Shown: in pieces, positions 9,442 through 18,749 of the stretch
Numbering within the stretch: the first letter of the stretch is position 1
Layout of the letters: each line of letters begins with the position of its first letter
From: Reyranella sp.
Lineage (GTDB): Bacteria; Pseudomonadota; Alphaproteobacteria; Reyranellales; Reyranellaceae
DNA: 64,000 bases
Direction of reading: 5' to 3'
Assembly (NCBI RefSeq): GCF_004297265.1
Contig: NZ_SCUT01000065.1
Location: forward strand, 1 to 64,000
Notes under the pieces: model-generated
Seen by the model: only the letters and a program-made list of their open reading frames with translations
Told to the model about the DNA's origin: nothing
The model's database searches: none
Translations under genes and position numbers: made by a program

Positions 9442-12400
9442 TTACTTCTTTCCACCAAGCTTGAGTTCGAGCAGCTTGGCGAACGGCGAATCGGCCGCCG
9501 CATCGCCCTTGGTCTCGGTTGTCGCGTAGAGCCGCAAGGCCGGACCGCCGCTGTCGCGCCGCGGCGGACGCGGGCCACGCCGGTCGTCGCGCCCGCGATT
9601 CTCCTGCGGCGGACGTCCGTCCTTGTTGCGATCCTGCCGCGGTCCCTCGGGCCGCGGCCCGTCGGCGCGCGGACCCCCGCCGGGACGCGGTCCACTGCGC
9701 GGACCGTCGTCCCTGCCGCGCGGCGGGCGCGGCGTGTCGGCGAAGAACTGGCGCTCGTTCGGGCGTTCCGGCCGGTCGCGGCGGCGCTGGTCGCGCTGCT
9801 CGCGTTGTTCGCGCTGCTGCTGGCGCTGTCGATCGCGCTGCTCCTCGCGCTCGCGCACGAAGCGCGGCTTGATCGAGAAGGCGTGGAGCGGTCCGTTCTC
9901 TTCCGACGGCGGATGCACGCGATAGCCGAGGCCGCGCAGCACGTTGGCCATCTCGGGCTCGGAGCAGCCGACCAGTGACATCATCTGCGGCGTCGCGCGG
10001 AACCAGCCCGGCGGCAACGGCCGCGGCTCCTTCTTCGCCGGTGTGGTTTCTGCCAGTGTGGTTTCTGCGAGTGTGGTTTCCGCCGGTGGCGTGGCGCTCT
10101 CGACCGGCGGAGTCGCATCCTCGGCCGGTGCTTCCGGCGCGGTTTCGGCTGCGGATTCGGCCGGTGGCGATTCGGTCGCGGGTTCCTCGGCCGAAGCCGT
10201 TTCGGCGACAGGAGCGGCCTTGGCGGGTGCTTCGGCGGCAGGCTCTGCGGCTGGTTCGACAACCGGCTCGGCGGCAACGACAGGTTCGGGCGCGGCGGCT
10301 TCAGGCGCGGTCTCAGGCTCCGGCGCGGGTTCGGTCTCGCCGAACGCGGCGGCGACGATCGCCCATTCGCTGATTTCGTCGGCCGTCGCGGGCGCAGGGA
10401 TCGCGGGCGCAGCACCCGTCGCCTCGGCAGCGGGCTTCTTCTGCGGCTTCTCCTGCTGCTGCGAGCGGCGAGACGATTCGCGGCTCTCGCGCACGGCGGC
10501 GCGTGCCATGGCAGCGAGGCGCTCGACCATGTCGGCGCGGATCGCATGGTCGCCCAGCGGCAGATAGCCGATGGCCGCGTAGAAATCGCGCTCGGCATCG
10601 CGCGGCAGGTCCATCGAGGTGCGGCCTTCGGCCGGCAGCGCCGGGATCGTCTCGCGGCCCCTGGCCACCATCCAGAGGCCGGCGCGCAGGCGGATCGGCA
10701 CCGGCTTCAGCATGCTGGGGAAGTAGAGCGAGAAGACGCCGATGCGCACGCCGAGACGCGCCAGCGCCTTGCGATCCTCGTCGCTGAGCTGGGCGAGCTG
10801 TTCCTCGACCGGACGCCGCGGCAGGACGCCGAGGCCTTCGCAGAGCTGGAAGACGACGCCGCGTGCGCCGGCGGGGAGTTCGGCCGTGGCACGCGCATCC
10901 ATCAATTCGCTGAGGCCGAGGCGAATGCGGGTCTCGACCCAGGTCGCGGCGCGCTTGCGCACTTCCTCGCGGGCCGGGCCGTCGAGCAGATCGGAGGCGA
11001 TGGCCTCGACCTTGGGTGCGAGCACATCGCCCGAAGGCAACAGCCGAGCGACGGGACCGCCGCCCCAGCAGACGCGCAGCTGGCCGTCGAAGACGATCTC
11101 GCCGTCGGGACTGTTCACGAACGCTTGCAGCCGCTCGGGCAGATCCTGGCGCAGCGCGCGCAAGGCCGCGCTCAGCACCGCCTTCTGGTCGGTCTGTCCT
11201 TCGGTTGCATCCGGCACGAAGCGAAATCCCTCGATGCGCCCGAGATGCTCGCCTTCAACGGTGACTTCGCCTGCAGCGGCGACTGTCGAGTTCATTTCAC
11301 CCTCATCACGCAATCTTCGTACAAGCAACGCCGCGCGTCTATCGACAAACCGTTGCGTGAGACGTTGATGCAAAACGTCAGAAAGCCGGTCCTCTATGGC
11401 ACGCGCGCGTTCCTGCCAATGGCTCGCCCGCTGAATCCAGTCCGGCCGGTGTGAAATATAGGTCCAGGTCCGCACGTGCGCGATGCGTGTCATCAGGGTG
11501 TCGATGTCGCCGTCGAACCGTTCCAGGCGCTTCACATGGCTGTCGATCCAGTCTTCCGGCAGTCTTTCACCGCCCTGGGTCAGGTGCTCGAAAATCTGGC
11601 CAAGCAGGGTCGTGTGTTCTTCCGTCATCGTCTTGCGGAAGTCGGGGACCTGACAGACCTCCCACAGGAGCTTCACGCGCCGGGGCGAATGCAGGCGCGG
11701 CAAAAACGCCGAGTGCATGGCCAGAGTCTGCAGAGCGAGCTGATCGTCCTGCTCGCGTACGCGCTGGAGCGCGGCATGCGGCGGAATGGCGTTCAGCGCA
11801 GCGATCAGCGTCTGCACCGAGCGGAAGTCGAGATCGCTGTTGCGCCATTGCAGGTCGCGCAGTGGATCGAAGCGGTGGTTCTCGATCGCTTCCACCACAT
11901 CGGGCCCGAGGCCGCTCACGCCGGCGGTCGTGCCGAACGTGCCGTCGTTCATGTGGCGCCCGGCGCGTCCGGCGATCTGCGCCAGCTCGCCGGTTCGCAG
12001 CGGCCGCGAGGTGCGGCCGTCATATTTGCGCAACGATGCGAACCACACGTGGTTCACGTCCATGTTGAGGCCCATGCCGATCGCATCGGTCGCCACGAGG
12101 TAGTCGACCTCGCCGGACTGGAACATGTCGACCTGCGCGTTGCGCGTGCGCGGGCTCATCGCGCCCATCACGACCGCCGTGCCGCCGCGCTGGCGGCGGA
12201 TCAGCTCGGCGATCTCATAGACTTCGTTGGCCGAGAAGCCGACGACCGCGGAGCGGCGCGGCAGGCGTGTCGCCTTCTTCGATCCGACATAGGTGAGATT
12301 GGAAAAGCGCGGGCGTGCCACCACGTCGATGTCGGGCAGCAATCTGTTCAGCACCGGGCGGATCGTGTCGGCGCCGAGCAGCATGGTTTCGTTCAGGCCG

Positions 12401-12756
12401 CGCGCATGCAGCAGCCGGTCGGTGAAGAAGTGGCCGCGCTCGGGGTCGGACGCCATCTGCACTTCGTCGATGGCGAGGAACGACACCGGCCGGTCGACCG
12501 GCATCGATTCGACGGTGCAGACGAAGTAGCGCGCACTGGATGGCGCGATCTTCTCCTCGCCGGTGATCAGCGCGACCTGGGCGGCGCCCTTCAGCTTGAC
12601 GATGCGGTCGTAGTTCTCGCGCGCCAGCAGCCGCAGCGGGAAACCGATCATGCCCGACTCGTGGCCGAGCATGCGCTCGATCGCGAGATAGGTCTTGCCG
12701 GTGTTGGTGGGACCGAGGACGGCGGTCAGGCGGCCGGAGGCGCCGGAGAGCGACAT
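9442..12756 (-). CDS. Suv3-like superfamily 2 helicase with low-complexity C-terminus
   Basis: A 1104-aa ATP-dependent helicase related to mitochondrial Suv3. Motif I GPTNTGKT is at about 15-22, motif II reads DEVQ (FLAIDEVQMASD), and motif VI is AQIAGRAGR. GMGLNMDVNHVWF and YDGRTSRPLRTGE are Suv3-type elements. A roughly 550-residue middle part includes conserved helical segments. From about residue 790 the chain is alanine/proline/glutamate-rich with a short repeated ETTLA unit, then a small globular segment (SLVGCSEPEMANVLRGLGYRV), then an arginine/glutamine/glycine/proline-rich tail. Such tails often bind RNA or partner proteins. Substrate (RNA or DNA) is unproven. Confidence 0.88.
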   Translation of the reverse strand: MSLSGASGRLTAVLGPTNTGKTYLAIERMLGHESGMIGFPLRLLARENYDRIVKLKGAAQVALITGEEKIAPSSARYFVCTVESMPVDRPVSFLAIDEVQMASDPERGHFFTDRLLHARGLNETMLLGADTIRPVLNRLLPDIDVVARPRFSNLTYVGSKKATRLPRRSAVVGFSANEVYEIAELIRRQRGGTAVVMGAMSPRTRNAQVDMFQSGEVDYLVATDAIGMGLNMDVNHVWFASLRKYDGRTSRPLRTGELAQIAGRAGRHMNDGTFGTTAGVSGLGPDVVEAIENHRFDPLRDLQWRNSDLDFRSVQTLIAALNAIPPHAALQRVREQDDQLALQTLAMHSAFLPRLHSPRRVKLLWEVCQVPDFRKTMTEEHTTLLGQIFEHLTQGGERLPEDWIDSHVKRLERFDGDIDTLMTRIAHVRTWTYISHRPDWIQRASHWQERARAIEDRLSDVLHQRLTQRFVDRRAALLVRRLRDEGEMNSTVAAAGEVTVEGEHLGRIEGFRFVPDATEGQTDQKAVLSAALRALRQDLPERLQAFVNSPDGEIVFDGQLRVCWGGGPVARLLPSGDVLAPKVEAIASDLLDGPAREEVRKRAATWVETRIRLGLSELMDARATAELPAGARGVVFQLCEGLGVLPRRPVEEQLAQLSDEDRKALARLGVRIGVFSLYFPSMLKPVPIRLRAGLWMVARGRETIPALPAEGRTSMDLPRDAERDFYAAIGYLPLGDHAIRADMVERLAAMARAAVRESRESSRRSQQQEKPQKKPAAEATGAAPAIPAPATADEISEWAIVAAAFGETEPAPEPETAPEAAAPEPVVAAEPVVEPAAEPAAEAPAKAAPVAETASAEEPATESPPAESAAETAPEAPAEDATPPVESATPPAETTLAETTLAETTPAKKEPRPLPPGWFRATPQMMSLVGCSEPEMANVLRGLGYRVHPPSEENGPLHAFSIKPRFVREREEQRDRQRQQQREQREQRDQRRRDRPERPNERQFFADTPRPPRGRDDGPRSGPRPGGGPRADGPRPEGPRQDRNKDGRPPQENRGRDDRRGPRPPRRDSGGPALRLYATTETKGDAAADSPFAKLLELKLGGKK
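10041..10085 (-). repeat. Three tandem 15-bp units inside the helicase gene
   Basis: GTGTGGTTTCTGCCA, GTGTGGTTTCTGCGA and GTGTGGTTTCCGCCG follow each other without spacer and encode ETTLA-like pentapeptides in the low-complexity linker. Copy-number change would stay in frame, so length variation between strains is likely tolerated. Confidence 0.8.
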
Positions 12757-12801
12757 GGCCGCAGCTTCGCGCGCAGCGGTGGCGGAAGCAAGGCCGGCAC
12801 G

Positions 12802-13701
12802 TCAGGCCGATGCGTCCCTGGCCGGGGCGAGGCCGAGTGCCTGCAGGGCCCGCGCCAGGACCGGCGAGCGGTTGTCCGCGCGCCAGACCACGGAAACCTC
12901 GTTGATCGGCGCTTCGCCGCGAAGCGGCTTGAAGGCGACGCCGGGAAAGCCCGCCGCGGCCAGCGTGCGCGGGATCACCGAAACGCCGGCGCCGACCGAG
13001 ACCAGGCTGAGGATGGTGAGAAGGTTGCGCGGCTGGTGCGGCGGAATCGCCGGGCTGATGCCGGCGGCGCGGCAGGCCGCGATGATGCTGTCGTAGAAGA
13101 TCGGCGACATGTGCCGGAGCGGCAGGACGAAGTCGTCCCCGGCGAATTCCGAGAGCCGCACCCGGCGGCGGCCGGCCAGGGGGTGCACGTCCGACATCGC
13201 CATGAGCATCGGCTCGCGAACGATCGTGCGCGTCACGAGGTCGGGGTGCGGCGTCGGCATGTGGAGGAAGCCGATGTCGAGCTTGTCCTCGTGCAACGCC
13301 TCGATCTGCTCGGAGGAACTCATTTCCTGCCACATCACCGTGACGCCCGGCACGCCGCGCGAGATCGTGCTGTAGAGCTTGCGGATCTCGGTGAAGACCG
13401 AGGAGGTGATCAGGCCCGCGCGCAGATAGCCGCTGCGCCCCTCGTGCGCGCGCTGCACGACATGACGCAATCCGTCGGCCTGGGCGATCAGCCGCCGCGC
13501 CTCGTCGAGCAGCGCGGTGCCGGCATCGGTGATGCGCACCGATCTCTTGGTGCGATGGAACAGCACGGCGCCGATTTGCAGTTCCAGGTTCTTGATGTGC
13601 TGGGTGAGCGGCGGCTGGGAGAGGGCGAGCCGTTTGGCCGCTCGGCCGAAATGCAGTTCTTCGGCGACGGCCAGGAAGCAGCGGAGGGAGCGCAGATTCA
13701 T
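12802..13701 (-). CDS. LysR-family transcriptional regulator
   Basis: A 299-aa regulator with an N-terminal winged helix-turn-helix (MNLRSLRCFLAVAEELHFGRAAKRL, LSQPPLTQHIKNLE) and a periplasmic-binding-like effector domain. It is transcribed divergently from the CoA-transferase/crotonase operon beginning at 13795, with a 93-base AT-rich intergenic region. By the usual LysR arrangement it probably controls that operon in response to a substrate or intermediate; the effector is unknown. Confidence 0.92.
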   Translation of the reverse strand: MNLRSLRCFLAVAEELHFGRAAKRLALSQPPLTQHIKNLELQIGAVLFHRTKRSVRITDAGTALLDEARRLIAQADGLRHVVQRAHEGRSGYLRAGLITSSVFTEIRKLYSTISRGVPGVTVMWQEMSSSEQIEALHEDKLDIGFLHMPTPHPDLVTRTIVREPMLMAMSDVHPLAGRRRVRLSEFAGDDFVLPLRHMSPIFYDSIIAACRAAGISPAIPPHQPRNLLTILSLVSVGAGVSVIPRTLAAAGFPGVAFKPLRGEAPINEVSVVWRADNRSPVLARALQALGLAPARDASA

Positions 13702-13712
13702 CTCTGATACGA

Positions 13713-13723
13713 TATTCGGAATA
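13713..13723. promoter_or_regulatory. Candidate LysR operator in divergent intergenic region
   Basis: TATTC-G-GAATA is a perfect short dyad fitting the T-N11-A-type spacing expected of LysR sites, lying in the AT-rich gap between the divergent LysR gene and the operon. It is just upstream of the LysR start, a usual autoregulatory position. Confidence 0.35.
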
Positions 13724-13794
13724 GTCTGATTTAAAAAATATAATTCTCATATGATCGGACTCGGCGAATCCTTCGGCCTCGGAGGAAACGCAGA

Positions 13795-14781
13795 ATGAAA
13801 ACGAGACGATTTGCGCTGGGCGCGCTGTTGGCGCTTGCCTGCGCCGGATCGGCCCTTGCCGGGGCCCGGGCACAGAGCCAGACCTATCCAGACAAGCCGA
13901 TCAGGCTGATCGTGCCGTTCACGCCGGGCGGCGTGACCGACAATATCGGCCGCGTGCTGGCCGAACGAATGGGCCGCGAACTCGGCCAGAGCATCATCAT
14001 CGACAATCGCGCGGGCGCAAACGGCCGCATCGGCACCGACGCCGTCGCCAAGGCCGCGCCCGACGGCTACACGCTGCTGCTGGGCGGCATCGGCGCCCTC
14101 ACCATCCATCCGCACATGCTCAAGGTGCCGTACGATCCGGTGAACGACTTCGTGCCGATCAGCCTCGTCGCCACGAACGACGTCGTCATCGTCGTCAATC
14201 CGAAGCTGCCGGTGAAGACGCCGGCCGAGCTGGTGGCCTATGCGAAGGCCAACGGAAACAAGATGCAGTACGGCTCCTCGGGCATCGGGGCGCCGACCCA
14301 TCTCGCGGCGGAGCTCTTCAAGACGCGAGTCGGCTCCGCCATGGTGCACGTGCCCTACAAGGGCGACAGCGCCGCCGTCATGGACGTCGTCGCGGGCAAC
14401 GTCGATCTCAGCTTCTCGACCGTCTCGGCCACCTTGTCGCTGATCCAGGCCGGCAAGCTCAGGGCGATCGCGATGACCGGGCTGCAGCGCTCGCAGAGCC
14501 TGCCCGACGTGCCGACGCTCGACGAGACGGTGCTGAAGGGCTTCAACGCCGATACCTGGGTCGGCCTGTTCGCGCCCGCCCGCACGCCCGATCCGATCAT
14601 CAAGCGGCTCTACGAGGCCACCAAGGCGGCGCTCGCCGATCCCGAGGTTCGCAGGAAGCTGATCGCCGGCGGCAACAACATCGTCGGCAACGACACCGCC
14701 CAGTTCCGCGCCTTCCTCGATGCCGAATCGAAGAAGTGGGGCGAGGTGATCCGGGCCGGCAACATCAAGCTGGACGAGTGA
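13795..14781 (+). CDS. Bug/TctC-family solute-binding protein
   Basis: Periplasmic binding protein of the tripartite tricarboxylate transporter (Bug) family, 328 aa, with a cleavable signal peptide (basic MKTRR, hydrophobic core, cleavage near ARAQSQ). Family motifs: YPDKPIRLIVPFTPGG, GAGANGRIG-like loop (RAGANGRIGTDAVAKAAPDGYTLL region), VHVPYKGDSAA and LPDVPTLDE. It is the first gene of the operon and overlaps the next start by one base. No TctA or TctB membrane subunit is encoded in the window, so it is an orphan binding protein that may recruit a distant transporter or sense ligand. Confidence 0.92.
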   Translation: MKTRRFALGALLALACAGSALAGARAQSQTYPDKPIRLIVPFTPGGVTDNIGRVLAERMGRELGQSIIIDNRAGANGRIGTDAVAKAAPDGYTLLLGGIGALTIHPHMLKVPYDPVNDFVPISLVATNDVVIVVNPKLPVKTPAELVAYAKANGNKMQYGSSGIGAPTHLAAELFKTRVGSAMVHVPYKGDSAAVMDVVAGNVDLSFSTVSATLSLIQAGKLRAIAMTGLQRSQSLPDVPTLDETVLKGFNADTWVGLFAPARTPDPIIKRLYEATKAALADPEVRRKLIAGGNNIVGNDTAQFRAFLDAESKKWGEVIRAGNIKLDE

Positions 14782-16013
14782 TGGAAGCCGGCGCGCGATC
14801 GCTCGAAGGCGTGCGGGTCCTCGACCTCAGCCGCGTCCTGGCGGGACCATCGGCCGCCCAGACCCTGGCCGACCTCGGTGCCGAGGTGATCAAGATCGAG
14901 CGGCCGGCGGCGGGTGACGACACGCGCCTGATGGGACCGCACTTCCCCGGCGGCATGTGCGAGCTGGTCGACCGCTCGGCGTATTTCTGGGCGGCCAATC
15001 GCGGCAAGCGCTCGGTGGTCATCGATCTCGCGACCGCCGAGGGCGCCGATCTCGTGCGCGGCCTCGCCGCCAGGGCCGACGTGCTGATCGAGAATTTCAA
15101 GGTCGGCACGCTCGATCGCTACGGCCTCGGCTGGAAGGATCTCGCCGCGATCAATCCGCGCCTGGTCTACTGCTCGATCACCGGCTTCGGCCTGACCGGT
15201 CCCTATCGCGGCCGCGCCGGCTACGATTCGATCATCCAGGCGATGGGCGGCCTGATGAGCATCACCGGCGAGCCCGACGGCCAGCCGGGCGGCGGTCCGC
15301 AGCGGGCCGGCGTGCCAATGATCGACATCCTGACCGGCCTCTACGCCTCGACGGCGATCCTGGCGGCGCTGCGCCATCGCGACCGCAGCGGCCTCGGCCA
15401 GCAGATCGACCTGTCGCTGCTCGACGTCATGGTCTCCTCGCTCTCCTATTTCGCGGTCGATCACCTGGCGTCCGGCCGGGTGCCGCAGCGCACCGGGTCG
15501 CGCAATCCGGTGACCCATCCCAGCGGCATCTATGCCTGCCGCGACGGCCGGATCATGATCATCGCCGGCAACGACGACCAGTTCCGCCGTCTGTGCGGCG
15601 TGCTCGACCTGCCGGCGCTGGCCGGCGATGCGCGCTTTGCCTCCTCGCCGCTGCGCGTCGCCAATCGCGCCGCCCTCGATGCCATCGTCGAACCCGTGAT
15701 AGCCGGGCGCACCGTCCTCGACTGCCTCGCCGCCTTCGAGGCGGCGGGCCTGCCGGCCGGCCCGATCAACGATGTCGGGCAGGTCTTCGCCGATCCGCAG
15801 GTGCAGGCGCGCGAGGCCGTGGTGCATTTCGACCATCCCGATCTCGGCACGGTCGCCTGCCTCGCCTCGCCGATGCGGATGTCGCGGACGCCGGTCCGCT
15901 ACGATCGCCGTCCCGCGCAGCTCGGCGAGCACACGCGCGAAACACTCGCGGCGCTTCTCGGTCTCGACGACGAGGCCATTCACGCGCTGCAGGCCCGGGG
16001 AGTCGTCGGATGA
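14781..16013 (+). CDS. CaiB/BaiF family CoA-transferase (first copy)
   Basis: Class III CoA-transferase of 410 aa, probably transferring CoA from a donor thioester to a carboxylic acid. The N-terminus GVRVLDLSRVLAGPSAAQTLADLGAEVIKIE is the family signature, and the catalytic aspartate lies in GVPMIDILTGLYAS. GFGLTGPYRGRAGYDSIIQAMGG and the C-terminal AGLPAGPINDVGQVFADPQV are also characteristic. Its ATG overlaps the stop codon of the binding-protein gene (TGATG), and its own stop overlaps the next ATG, so translation is probably coupled. Confidence 0.92.
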   Translation: MEAGARSLEGVRVLDLSRVLAGPSAAQTLADLGAEVIKIERPAAGDDTRLMGPHFPGGMCELVDRSAYFWAANRGKRSVVIDLATAEGADLVRGLAARADVLIENFKVGTLDRYGLGWKDLAAINPRLVYCSITGFGLTGPYRGRAGYDSIIQAMGGLMSITGEPDGQPGGGPQRAGVPMIDILTGLYASTAILAALRHRDRSGLGQQIDLSLLDVMVSSLSYFAVDHLASGRVPQRTGSRNPVTHPSGIYACRDGRIMIIAGNDDQFRRLCGVLDLPALAGDARFASSPLRVANRAALDAIVEPVIAGRTVLDCLAAFEAAGLPAGPINDVGQVFADPQVQAREAVVHFDHPDLGTVACLASPMRMSRTPVRYDRRPAQLGEHTRETLAALLGLDDEAIHALQARGVVG

Positions 16014-16765
16014 GCGGAGATCCCGTCCTCTACGAGATGCAGGGTCCGGTCGCGATCGTCACCCTGAACCGGCCGGAGAAGCGCAACGTCGTGAACACGG
16101 CGATGCGCGACGGCGTCCTGGCGGCCTGGAAGCGCTTCGAGGCCGACCCCGCGGCGCGGGTGGCGATCCTGACCGCGGCCGGCGACAAGGCGTTCTGTGC
16201 CGGCCGCGACCTGTCCGAAGCGGCGAGCGGCCACGGGCACGGCTTCATCCCGATCCTGCGCGACGAGGTGTCGGTCTCCAAGCCGGTGATCGCTGCCATC
16301 AACGGTGCGGCGCTGGGTGGCGGCTGCTTCATGGCGATCTCCTGCGATCTGTGCGTCGCTGCCGAGCGCGCGAGCTTCGCGCTCACCGAGGCCCGCGTCG
16401 GGCGCGCGCCGATCTATGCCTTCTGGCTGAACGGGGTGATCCCGCAGAAAGTGGCGCTCGAGATGTCGATGACCGGCAATCCGATCACGGCACGGCGCGC
16501 CTACGAACTCGGCCTGGTCAATCATGTCGTGCCCGACGCCTTCCTGATGGAGAAGGCGTTGAGCCTTGCGATGGATCTCTGTGCGGCCGCGCCGCTCGCC
16601 GTGAGCGCGACCAAGGCGATGATCTACGAGACTGCCGGACTGAAGCCCGAGGCCGCGATGGCGGTGTCGCTGGAGCGCTTCAAGCCGGTGTTCGAGAGCG
16701 ATGACGCCGTGGAGGGCATGCGCGCCTTCCGCGAGAAGCGCCCTCCGGTCTGGAAAGGAAAATAG
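16010..16765 (+). CDS. Crotonase-fold (enoyl-CoA hydratase/isomerase) family protein, first copy
   Basis: A 251-aa crotonase. Oxyanion-hole segments are FCAGRDLSEA and NGAALGGGC. The residue matching Glu144 of rat enoyl-CoA hydratase is phenylalanine (GGGCF instead of GGGCE), while the second acidic position is kept in LTEARVG. A plain hydratase mechanism is therefore doubtful; an isomerase, hydrolase or other acyl-CoA reaction is possible. The ATGA overlap with the upstream CoA-transferase fixes the start. Acts presumably on the CoA ester made by the adjacent CoA-transferase. Confidence 0.85.
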   Translation: MSGDPVLYEMQGPVAIVTLNRPEKRNVVNTAMRDGVLAAWKRFEADPAARVAILTAAGDKAFCAGRDLSEAASGHGHGFIPILRDEVSVSKPVIAAINGAALGGGCFMAISCDLCVAAERASFALTEARVGRAPIYAFWLNGVIPQKVALEMSMTGNPITARRAYELGLVNHVVPDAFLMEKALSLAMDLCAAAPLAVSATKAMIYETAGLKPEAAMAVSLERFKPVFESDDAVEGMRAFREKRPPVWKGK

Positions 16766-16774
16766 GAGAGAACG

Positions 16775-17563
16775 ATGCCCCTGCTTTGCGAGAAACGCGG
16801 CCATGTGGCCATTCTGACCCTGAGCCGTCCCGACGCCCGAAACGCCTGGGACGAGGACTTCAACGAAGGGCTCGCGGCGCAGCTCGGCGAACTCGAGCAC
16901 GACCATGAGGTCCGCTGCGTGATCCTGACCGGCGACGAGAAGGGCGCCGCCTTCTCGGCCGGCGCCAACCTCGCCGACACCGAGACCCACACCGTCGCCT
17001 CGCCGGCGGCGTTCATCACCGGCATCCCGCACTGGCGCAAGTTCGTCGCCAACCTGCTGACCGACTTTCCCAAGCCGGTGATCGCCGCGGTCAACGGCTA
17101 TGCGATCGGCATCGGCTGCATCGCCACCTATTGCTGCGATCTGATCGTGGCGTCGGAACGCGCCGAATGGCGCCTGCCGCAGGTGCGGCTCGGCATCATG
17201 CCGGCCTATGGCGGTGCGGTGCGGCTGGCGCGCTGGGTCGGCAAGGGCCATGCGATGAAGGCGGCGCTCGGCCATCCGATCGATGCGGCCGAGGCCTACC
17301 GCATCGGCCTCGCGCAATGGCTGGTGCCGCACGCCGAACTGATGGACCGCGCCCTGCAGGTGGCCGGCGACATCGCCGACCTGCCGCCGCTCGCCGCGCG
17401 GCTGGCCAAGGAGTCGCTCACCAAGGGTCTCGACATTCCCAACATCCAGGATGCTTCGGAGGTCGACGTCTATCGTTTCATGGCCTTGAGCCAGACCGAG
17501 GATTCCAAGGAAGCCCACAAGGCCTGGCGCGAGAAGCGCAAGGCCACGGTGCGCGGCACCTGA
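16775..17563 (+). CDS. Crotonase-fold family protein, second copy
   Basis: A 262-aa crotonase with the oxyanion-hole segments FSAGANLAD and NGYAIGIGC. Both acidic positions of classical hydratases are changed: GIGCI replaces GGGCE and LPQVRLG replaces the PE motif. Compared with the other two operon paralogues it is the most altered at the active site. GGAGAGAACG precedes the start. Probably an acyl-CoA-binding enzyme of non-hydratase type; the reaction is unknown. Confidence 0.82.
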   Translation: MPLLCEKRGHVAILTLSRPDARNAWDEDFNEGLAAQLGELEHDHEVRCVILTGDEKGAAFSAGANLADTETHTVASPAAFITGIPHWRKFVANLLTDFPKPVIAAVNGYAIGIGCIATYCCDLIVASERAEWRLPQVRLGIMPAYGGAVRLARWVGKGHAMKAALGHPIDAAEAYRIGLAQWLVPHAELMDRALQVAGDIADLPPLAARLAKESLTKGLDIPNIQDASEVDVYRFMALSQTEDSKEAHKAWREKRKATVRGT

Positions 17564-17564
17564 C

Positions 17565-18749
17565 ATGACCGCCTTTGCCGGCATCCGCGTCCTCGATCTC
17601 AGCCGCGTCCTCGCGGGGCCGTTCTGCGGGCAGATGCTCGCCGACTTCGGCGCCGACGTGATCAAGGTCGAGGATGTCGGCGGCGACGAGAACCGCAAGT
17701 GGGCGCCGGTCATCGACGGCCAGAGCGCCAACTTTCTCAGCGTCAACCGCGGCAAGCGCGGCATGACGCTCAATCTCAAGAGCGAGTCCGGACAGGAGGT
17801 CCTGGCCGACCTGGTGCGCAAGGCCGACGTGGTGATCGACAGCTTCCTGCCCGGGGTCGCCCGGCGGCTGGGCGTCGACGACGCGCGGCTGCGCGCGCTC
17901 CGGCCCGACCTCGTGCATGCGACCATCAGCGGCTACGGCCACGAAGGGCCGCTGGCGGCCAAGCCGGGCTACGACCTGATGCTGCAGGCCTTCAGCGGCA
18001 TGATGGCGATGACCGGCGAACGCGACGGCGGCCCGATCCGCGCCGGCGCTTCCTTCATCGACATGGCGACCGGACTGCTGGCCTTTTCCGGGATCGCCTC
18101 GGCGCTCTATGCGCGGCAGGCCGGCAGGGCGGGTGGCCAGCACATCCAGGTATCGCTGCTGGAAACGGCGATCGCGCTGCTCGGCTATCACGTGCCCGCC
18201 TACACGATGGGCGGCAAGGTGCCCCCGCGCGACGGCTCGGGCGTGTGGCACATCGTGCCCTATCAGGCCTTTGCCACACGGGACGGTCACGTTCTGGCGG
18301 GCGCCACCAACGATGCGGCCTGGCAGCGTCTCTGCGCGGCGATCGGCGCGACGGCGCTCGCCGCCGATCCCGCGTTCGCCACCTCGGCCCTGCGCATCGA
18401 GAACCGCGACAGGGTGATCCCGGCGCTGGCCGCGATCTTCGCCACGCGGTCGACGGCGGACTGGGTCGAAGCGCTCGACGCCGCCAACGTGCCGTGCGCG
18501 CCGGTGAACGACATCTCGCAGACGCTGGCCCATCCGCAGATTGCGGCCATGAAGATGGTGCTGGACGTGGCGCGCCGCGACGGCGGTTCGATGCCGCTGG
18601 TCGGCGTGCCGCTCAACCTGTCGGCTACGCCGGCGGTGCCTGGCGCCGCGCCGCCGCTGCTCGGCGAACACACCGACGCCATCCTGCGCGGTGAACTTGG
18701 ACTGGACGAGGCGCGCATCGCGGCGCTGAGGGAAGAGGGAGCAATATGA
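17565..18749 (+). CDS. CaiB/BaiF family CoA-transferase (second copy)
   Basis: Second class III CoA-transferase of the operon, 394 aa, about as long as its family. Motifs: GIRVLDLSRVLAGPFCGQMLADFGADVIKVE, AKPGYDLMLQAFSGMMAMTGE and the catalytic aspartate in ASFIDMATGLLAFSG. It starts one base after the preceding crotonase stop and overlaps the next crotonase by ATGA. Two CoA-transferases with different crotonases suggest either two related substrates or heteromeric enzymes. Confidence 0.92.
   Translation: MTAFAGIRVLDLSRVLAGPFCGQMLADFGADVIKVEDVGGDENRKWAPVIDGQSANFLSVNRGKRGMTLNLKSESGQEVLADLVRKADVVIDSFLPGVARRLGVDDARLRALRPDLVHATISGYGHEGPLAAKPGYDLMLQAFSGMMAMTGERDGGPIRAGASFIDMATGLLAFSGIASALYARQAGRAGGQHIQVSLLETAIALLGYHVPAYTMGGKVPPRDGSGVWHIVPYQAFATRDGHVLAGATNDAAWQRLCAAIGATALAADPAFATSALRIENRDRVIPALAAIFATRSTADWVEALDAANVPCAPVNDISQTLAHPQIAAMKMVLDVARRDGGSMPLVGVPLNLSATPAVPGAAPPLLGEHTDAILRGELGLDEARIAALREEGAI

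Noticed and set aside
10041..10085. Minisatellite as separate mobile element
   Set aside because: Only three 15-bp units within a coding low-complexity region; simple slippage repeat.
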